Of a DNA stretch of 64,000 nucleotides, positions 60,242 through 64,000 are shown in pieces; position 1 is the stretch's first letter, and every line of letters begins with the position of its first letter. Under the pieces are notes generated by a model that was not told where the DNA came from, did no database searches, and saw only the letters and a list, made by a program, of their open reading frames with translations. Both the position numbers and the translations under genes were made by a program. The stretch is from contig CAKTJC010000012.1 of the NCBI GenBank assembly GCA_934567355.1, positions 8,820-72,819 on the forward strand, in the 5' to 3' direction. Origin of the DNA: an uncultured Oscillospiraceae bacterium. GTDB lineage: Bacteria > Bacillota > Clostridia > Oscillospirales > Oscillospiraceae.

Positions 60242-62722
60242 ATGATCGATAAAATGCTGATTCGTGGAGCAAAGGTCCACAACCTGAAAAACATCGATGT
60301 GGATATTCCGCTTGGAAAAACCGTAGGTATCGCAGGCGTATCCGGCTCCGGTAAGTCATCCCTTGCATTGGGTGTGCTGTACGCTGAGGGGTCCCGACGC
60401 TATCTCGAAGCACTCTCCACTTATACCCGCCGCCGCATGACCCAGGCATCCAAGGCAAGCGTGGAGGAAGCCCTGTATGTTCCCGCTGCGCTGGCACTGC
60501 ATCAACGTCCCGGTGTGCCGGGCATCCGCAGCACCTTCGGCACGGGGACGGAGCTGCTGAACAGTCTGCGGCTGATGTTCTCCCGCCTTGCCAATCACCG
60601 CTGTCCAAACGGGCATTATCTCTCTCCATCTCTGGCGGTTGCCGCAGGGAAAGAGCTGGTCTGCCCGGCGTGCGGCGCACATTTCTATGCGCCCTCGGCA
60701 GAAGAACTGGCCTTTAATTCTCAAGGTGCCTGCCAGAAATGCGGCGGCACCGGCATTGTCCGCACCGTGGATCTGAATACGCTGGTGCCGGATGACTCGC
60801 TGACCATCGACGAAGGGGCTGTTGCACCGTGGAACAGCCTGATGTGGTCGCTGATGACGGACATTTGCCGGGAGATGGGCGTGCGCACAGATGTGCCCTT
60901 CCGGGAGCTGACCAAACGGGAAAAAGAGATCGTGTTCCATGGCCCTGCTGAGAAAAAGCACATTTTCTACCACAATAAGAACTCCAACCAGGCAGGAGAG
61001 CTGGATTTCACCTATTTCAATGCCGTCTACACCGTGGAAAATGCTCTTGCCAAGGTCAAGGACGAAAAGGGCATGAAGCGGGTGGAAAAATTCCTCAAAG
61101 AAGATATTTGCCCGGACTGTCACGGCACGCGCCTGTCCGCCGCTGCCCGCGCGCCCAGGCTGCGGGACATTTCGCTGGACGAAGCCTGCGCTATGACGCT
61201 TTCGGCGTTGGTCGATTGGGTGGGAGGCGTGCCGGAAAGCCTGCCGGTGGAAATGCGCCCCATGTCGCAGAGCATCTGCGACGCCTTTCAGAGCACCGCA
61301 AAGAGGCTGATGGATTTAGGGTTAGGCTATCTGACCCTTGACCGCTCGGCCTCTACGCTCTCCACGGGGGAGCGGCAGCGGATGCAGCTGGCACGCGCAG
61401 TGCGCAACCGCACCACCGGCGTTCTATATGTGCTGGACGAGCCGTCCATCGGCCTGCACCCGTCAAACATTGTGGGGCTTACCGGTGTGATGCACGATCT
61501 TGTGGCGGATGGGAACTCCGTTATTTTGGTAGATCACGATACGCAGATTCTGAAAGAGGCCGACTGGATCATAGAAATGGGGCCGGAAGCCGGCGCAAAG
61601 GGTGGCCACATCATTGCACAGGGGGATATTCCTACCATTGAAGCAGACCCGGTTTCCCAGATCGGACCTTTTCTCTCCGGTGCGGCTGAAAGTAAGCTGC
61701 GTGCCTGTGCTGAAAAGGAGAATCTCTTTATAAACGGTGCGATTTGTCTGTCTACAGGTCAGATCCATACGGTTAAGCCTTTGAACGTCGATATTCCCAA
61801 AGGGCGGCTCACGGTGGTCACCGGGGTGTCCGGCTCCGGCAAGACCACTATGGTGCTGGAAAGCCTGATCCCTGCGCTGGAGGCAGCGATCAGTGGCAGC
61901 CCAATGCCGAACCACATCCGCTCAGTCGATGCCCAGGGCATTGCACATGTCAAACTCATCGATGCTACGCCCATCGGCATCAATGTCCGCTCCACCGTGG
62001 CGACCTATGCAGGTGTCCATGACGAGCTGCGAAAGCTCTATGCGAAATCGCCCGATGCCAAAGCGAACGGTTATAAGGCCGGTGATTTTTCTTATAACAC
62101 CGGCTCACTCCGCTGCCCCGGCTGCGACGGAACCGGCGTTGTCAGCCTGGATGTGCAGTTCCTGCCGGATGTGGACATTCCATGCCCGGATTGCCGGGGC
62201 TCCCGATACAGCAAGGCGGCTTCCGCATTGAAGCTCACCAATCCGTGCGGTGCAAGCGTTTCCTTGCCGGAACTGATGGCTATGGACGTGAATACTGCCA
62301 TCGACTTCTGCAAGGACATGAAAAGCGTCAGCCAGAAGCTGGACGTTCTCAAGCAACTGGGACTGGGCTACCTGACACTGGGCGAGGAAACGCCCGGACT
62401 GTCTGGCGGTGAGGCGCAGCGGCTGAAACTGGCCAGCGAGATCGGCAAGACACAGGAGGATTCTGTGTTCGTCTTTGATGAGCCATCCATCGGTCTGCAT
62501 CCGCTGGACGTGCGGGTTCTGCTGGGTGTCTTTCAGGCACTTCTGGATCACGGCGCAACCGTTGTCGTCATTGAGCATGATTTGGATGTCATCCGCAACG
62601 CAGATTACATCATCGACATGGGGCCGGGCGGCGGTGAAGCTGGCGGACGGATCATCGCCAGCGGAACGCCTCAGGAAATCAAGGAAAGCAAAAACAGCAT
62701 CACCGGAAAATATTTACTATGA
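60242..62722 (+). CDS. Short UvrA-like ABC ATPase (UvrA2/class II type)
   Basis: An 826-residue tandem-ABC protein, about 110 residues shorter than housekeeping UvrA. Walker A motifs GVSGSGKSSLAL and GVSGSGKTTMVL; signature 1 LSTGERQRMQLA (Thr in place of the first Gly) and signature 2 LSGGEAQRLKLA; zinc sites CPACG...CQKCGG, CPDC and CPGCDGTG...CPDC. The shortening falls between the first Walker A and the first signature, where the UvrB-binding region lies, so it may not act with UvrB. Such paralogues are linked to tolerance of DNA-binding drugs. ATG 60242 lies nine bases after GGAG; it forms an operon with merR. Confidence 0.9.
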   Translation: MIDKMLIRGAKVHNLKNIDVDIPLGKTVGIAGVSGSGKSSLALGVLYAEGSRRYLEALSTYTRRRMTQASKASVEEALYVPAALALHQRPGVPGIRSTFGTGTELLNSLRLMFSRLANHRCPNGHYLSPSLAVAAGKELVCPACGAHFYAPSAEELAFNSQGACQKCGGTGIVRTVDLNTLVPDDSLTIDEGAVAPWNSLMWSLMTDICREMGVRTDVPFRELTKREKEIVFHGPAEKKHIFYHNKNSNQAGELDFTYFNAVYTVENALAKVKDEKGMKRVEKFLKEDICPDCHGTRLSAAARAPRLRDISLDEACAMTLSALVDWVGGVPESLPVEMRPMSQSICDAFQSTAKRLMDLGLGYLTLDRSASTLSTGERQRMQLARAVRNRTTGVLYVLDEPSIGLHPSNIVGLTGVMHDLVADGNSVILVDHDTQILKEADWIIEMGPEAGAKGGHIIAQGDIPTIEADPVSQIGPFLSGAAESKLRACAEKENLFINGAICLSTGQIHTVKPLNVDIPKGRLTVVTGVSGSGKTTMVLESLIPALEAAISGSPMPNHIRSVDAQGIAHVKLIDATPIGINVRSTVATYAGVHDELRKLYAKSPDAKANGYKAGDFSYNTGSLRCPGCDGTGVVSLDVQFLPDVDIPCPDCRGSRYSKAASALKLTNPCGASVSLPELMAMDVNTAIDFCKDMKSVSQKLDVLKQLGLGYLTLGEETPGLSGGEAQRLKLASEIGKTQEDSVFVFDEPSIGLHPLDVRVLLGVFQALLDHGATVVVIEHDLDVIRNADYIIDMGPGGGEAGGRIIASGTPQEIKESKNSITGKYLL

Positions 62723-62756
62723 TGGGGAGTAAAACCTGAATGTAGGAGGGAGACCG

Positions 62757-63644
62757 ATGTATAATCCACAGTTGGATGCCTTTATCAAAGTGGCGGATTC
62801 CGGCAGCTTCAGCAAAGCGGCGGAAGCCATGTATATTTCTGCGCCTGCCATTATCCAGCAGATCAATTTGCTGGAAACAAGCTGTGGCTTCAAGCTCTTT
62901 ACCCGCTCCAACCACGGTGTCAGTCTGACGTCTGCCGGACGTTCCTTATATGAGGATGCCAAGACCATTATCCGGTTGTCGCAGGATGCACTGAATAAGG
63001 CACGGCGGTTGGCAGAATCCTCGGAAACCACGGTGCGGATCGGCACTTCGCTGCTTTATAAATGCCGCTTGCTCCCCGACCTCTGGACACGGGTCAGCGA
63101 AAAACACCCGGAGTTAAAAATAGAAATTCTCCCGATGACAGAGTATCAGAATCGGGGAGAGGTGTTTTCTGCGTTAGGGGTACAGTATGATTTGTTTGAG
63201 GGGATCTATGGCTCTGCCGGATGGAATGGCCTATGCCAGTTTTTAGAGCTGGATCGCACACCAATCTGCTGTGCCGTTGCCAAAAATCATCGGCTGGCGG
63301 GCATGAAAAAACTCACCATGCAGGATTTGAACGGTGAGTATCTTGTAATGCCCATTGAGGGTGTATCCAATGAAATTGATGCGTTCCGCAAGAATATTAC
63401 GGAAAACTATCCCACGGTACAGATCGTGGACTCCCCATATTACGGCGTTGATACCTTTACACTCTGTGAAGTGAATGGATATATTCTGATTACACAGCCC
63501 GTCTATACGGATATTCACAACAACCTGGTGACCATTCCGCTGGAAACAGCGTATACCCTGCCCTATGGCCTGATGTACGCCAATACCCAAACGGCGGCCG
63601 CAAGAAGATTTATCGATGCGGTGAGAAAAATCAAGGCACTGTAG
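62757..63644 (+). CDS. LysR-family transcriptional regulator
   Basis: A 295-residue regulator: HTH SGSFSKAAEAMYISAPAIIQQ (about 15-35), linker SCGFKLFTRSNHGVSLTSAG, then the effector domain. AGGAGG precedes the ATG. It follows the uvrA-like gene by 34 bp and may be read from the same transcript. Its target is not apparent in this window. Confidence 0.92.
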   Translation: MYNPQLDAFIKVADSGSFSKAAEAMYISAPAIIQQINLLETSCGFKLFTRSNHGVSLTSAGRSLYEDAKTIIRLSQDALNKARRLAESSETTVRIGTSLLYKCRLLPDLWTRVSEKHPELKIEILPMTEYQNRGEVFSALGVQYDLFEGIYGSAGWNGLCQFLELDRTPICCAVAKNHRLAGMKKLTMQDLNGEYLVMPIEGVSNEIDAFRKNITENYPTVQIVDSPYYGVDTFTLCEVNGYILITQPVYTDIHNNLVTIPLETAYTLPYGLMYANTQTAAARRFIDAVRKIKAL

Positions 63645-63664
63645 AATAAACGCTCCTTCTAAAA

Positions 63665-63708
63665 CCCGCACCCATGTGGAATTGCATCGGATTCCGTATG
63701 GGTGCGGG
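63665..63708. terminator. Terminator after the last LysR gene
   Basis: Eleven-base perfect stem (CCCGCACCCAT / ATGGGTGCGGG) around a 22-base loop, followed by CTTCCTTT. It could also stop the truncated minus-strand gene that ends at 63742. Confidence 0.75.
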
Positions 63709-63741
63709 CTTCCTTTACGCAAAAGGGGGATTCCTGACATT

Positions 63742-63922
63742 TTACCGTTCCCAGCCGGTCTTTTCTCTGGATTTTCTGCTTTCGTCTGTCCTCTGCACTC
63801 GCTGGCGTTGACGGATCTGCCTTCGGGCGATTCGTTCTTCTTCCTCAATATTCAGAAGTTTATCTGTGCTGTATCTAGCGTTGAAAACTACGTTGACGGT
63901 CGGTTCCTTACCAAGAATTTTA
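63742..63922 (-). pseudogene. 3' remnant of an unidentified gene cut by an insertion element
   Basis: On the minus strand an open frame of about 59 codons reads from the element boundary to TAA at 63744-63742: PKILGKEPTVNVVFNARYST, then DKLLNIEEEERIARRQIRQR and a basic, charged tail ending KSREKTGWER. It has no start codon and begins exactly where the terminal repeat at 63923 starts, so its 5' part was probably lost or displaced by the insertion. The protein is not recognised. The charged helical tail suggests a recombinase or mobilisation-type protein, but this is weak. The remaining 63709-63741 shows nothing. Confidence 0.55.
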
Positions 63923-64000
63923 GGGAACCTCTGATTTAATCAAAGCTACCATCCCGCTGCCGGATATGGTATAATAGAGCCATCAAACAAAGGTGGTGCC
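63923..64000 (+). mobile_element. Left end of a probable insertion sequence (continues beyond window)
   Basis: GGGAACCTCTGATTTAATC at 63923-63941 matches the terminal repeats of the elements at 12.3 and 22.6 kb. Within 60 bases come TATAAT (63970-63975) and a Shine-Dalgarno AAAGGTGG (63989-63996), as expected at the start of a transposase transcript. No transposase sequence is visible because the window ends, so the IS identity is inference. Confidence 0.55.

Noticed and set aside
63243..63848. 201-codon minus-strand open frame over the last LysR gene
   Set aside because: It is antisense to a convincing LysR gene; the real minus-strand remnant at 63742-63922 is in another frame.

Overview
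The window looks like a chromosomal segment of a GC-rich, spore-forming member of the Clostridia, probably an Oscillospiraceae-type gut commensal. The evidence is the Gram-positive order of the division/cell-wall (dcw) genes, spmA-spmB spore maturation genes, ClpC with a UVR motif, a 2[4Fe-4S] ferredoxin, LplABC/YesMN-type sugar uptake and regulation, many lipoproteins and no outer-membrane genes. The taxonomic call is inference. I see no rRNA, tRNA or CRISPR.

Region 1 (1-16.9 kb, all minus strand) is a dcw cluster transcribed mraZ-rsmH-ftsL-ftsI-murE-murF-mraY-ftsW-murG-ftsQ-ftsZ, then a methyltransferase and hslO (cut by the window edge). clpC lies just upstream of mraZ. The mraZ promoter is very clear and is followed by four MraZ-type boxes. 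A 222-bp inverted-repeat element sits between ftsL and ftsI and supplies the last codons of ftsL. murD, murB, murC and ftsA are not present here.

Region 2 (17-22.6 kb) holds housekeeping genes: ferredoxin, trmN6-like and rsmI methyltransferases, spmA/spmB, a secreted leucine-rich-repeat protein and a DEDDh exonuclease. Region 3 (22.6-29.1 kb) is a 2030-residue secreted surface protein with InlB-type repeats, eight tandem 89-residue repeats (exactly 267 bp each, the last slightly shorter), and a C-terminal domain that looks like a calcineurin-type phosphoesterase whose metal ligands are mostly replaced.

Region 4 (29.2-44.5 kb, minus strand) is a glycan-use locus: ABC importer (lplB-lplC-SBP), YesN/YesM-type two-component system, GH3, FAD-dependent oxidoreductase, GH43 and polysaccharide deacetylase. 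Upstream lies an etfA-iolB-FGGY kinase operon. Two lesions are visible: an in-frame TAG in lplB, and a one-base frame break in an A6 tract at the start of iolB.

Region 5 (44.7-63.7 kb) is a redox and efflux island: five aldo/keto reductases, two MATE exporters, three LysR regulators, a MerR regulator, an Isf-type flavoprotein, a cupin and a short UvrA paralogue. Its core is an apparent nine-gene minus-strand operon (56733 to 48178) running from a LysR-type promoter to a bidirectional terminator. Four of its products are predicted lipoproteins (an aldo/keto reductase, a metallo-beta-lactamase-fold protein, a flavodoxin and a cyclophilin-like/NTF2-like fusion), and it ends in a DUF4405-like membrane protein. 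I propose this as an extracytoplasmic flavin/redox system and the best candidate in the window for something new.

The right end (63.7-64 kb) contains the 3' remnant of a minus-strand gene cut by the terminal repeat of what looks like an insertion sequence. That repeat matches the ends of the two small elements at 12.3 kb and 22.6 kb, so these are probably non-autonomous relatives.
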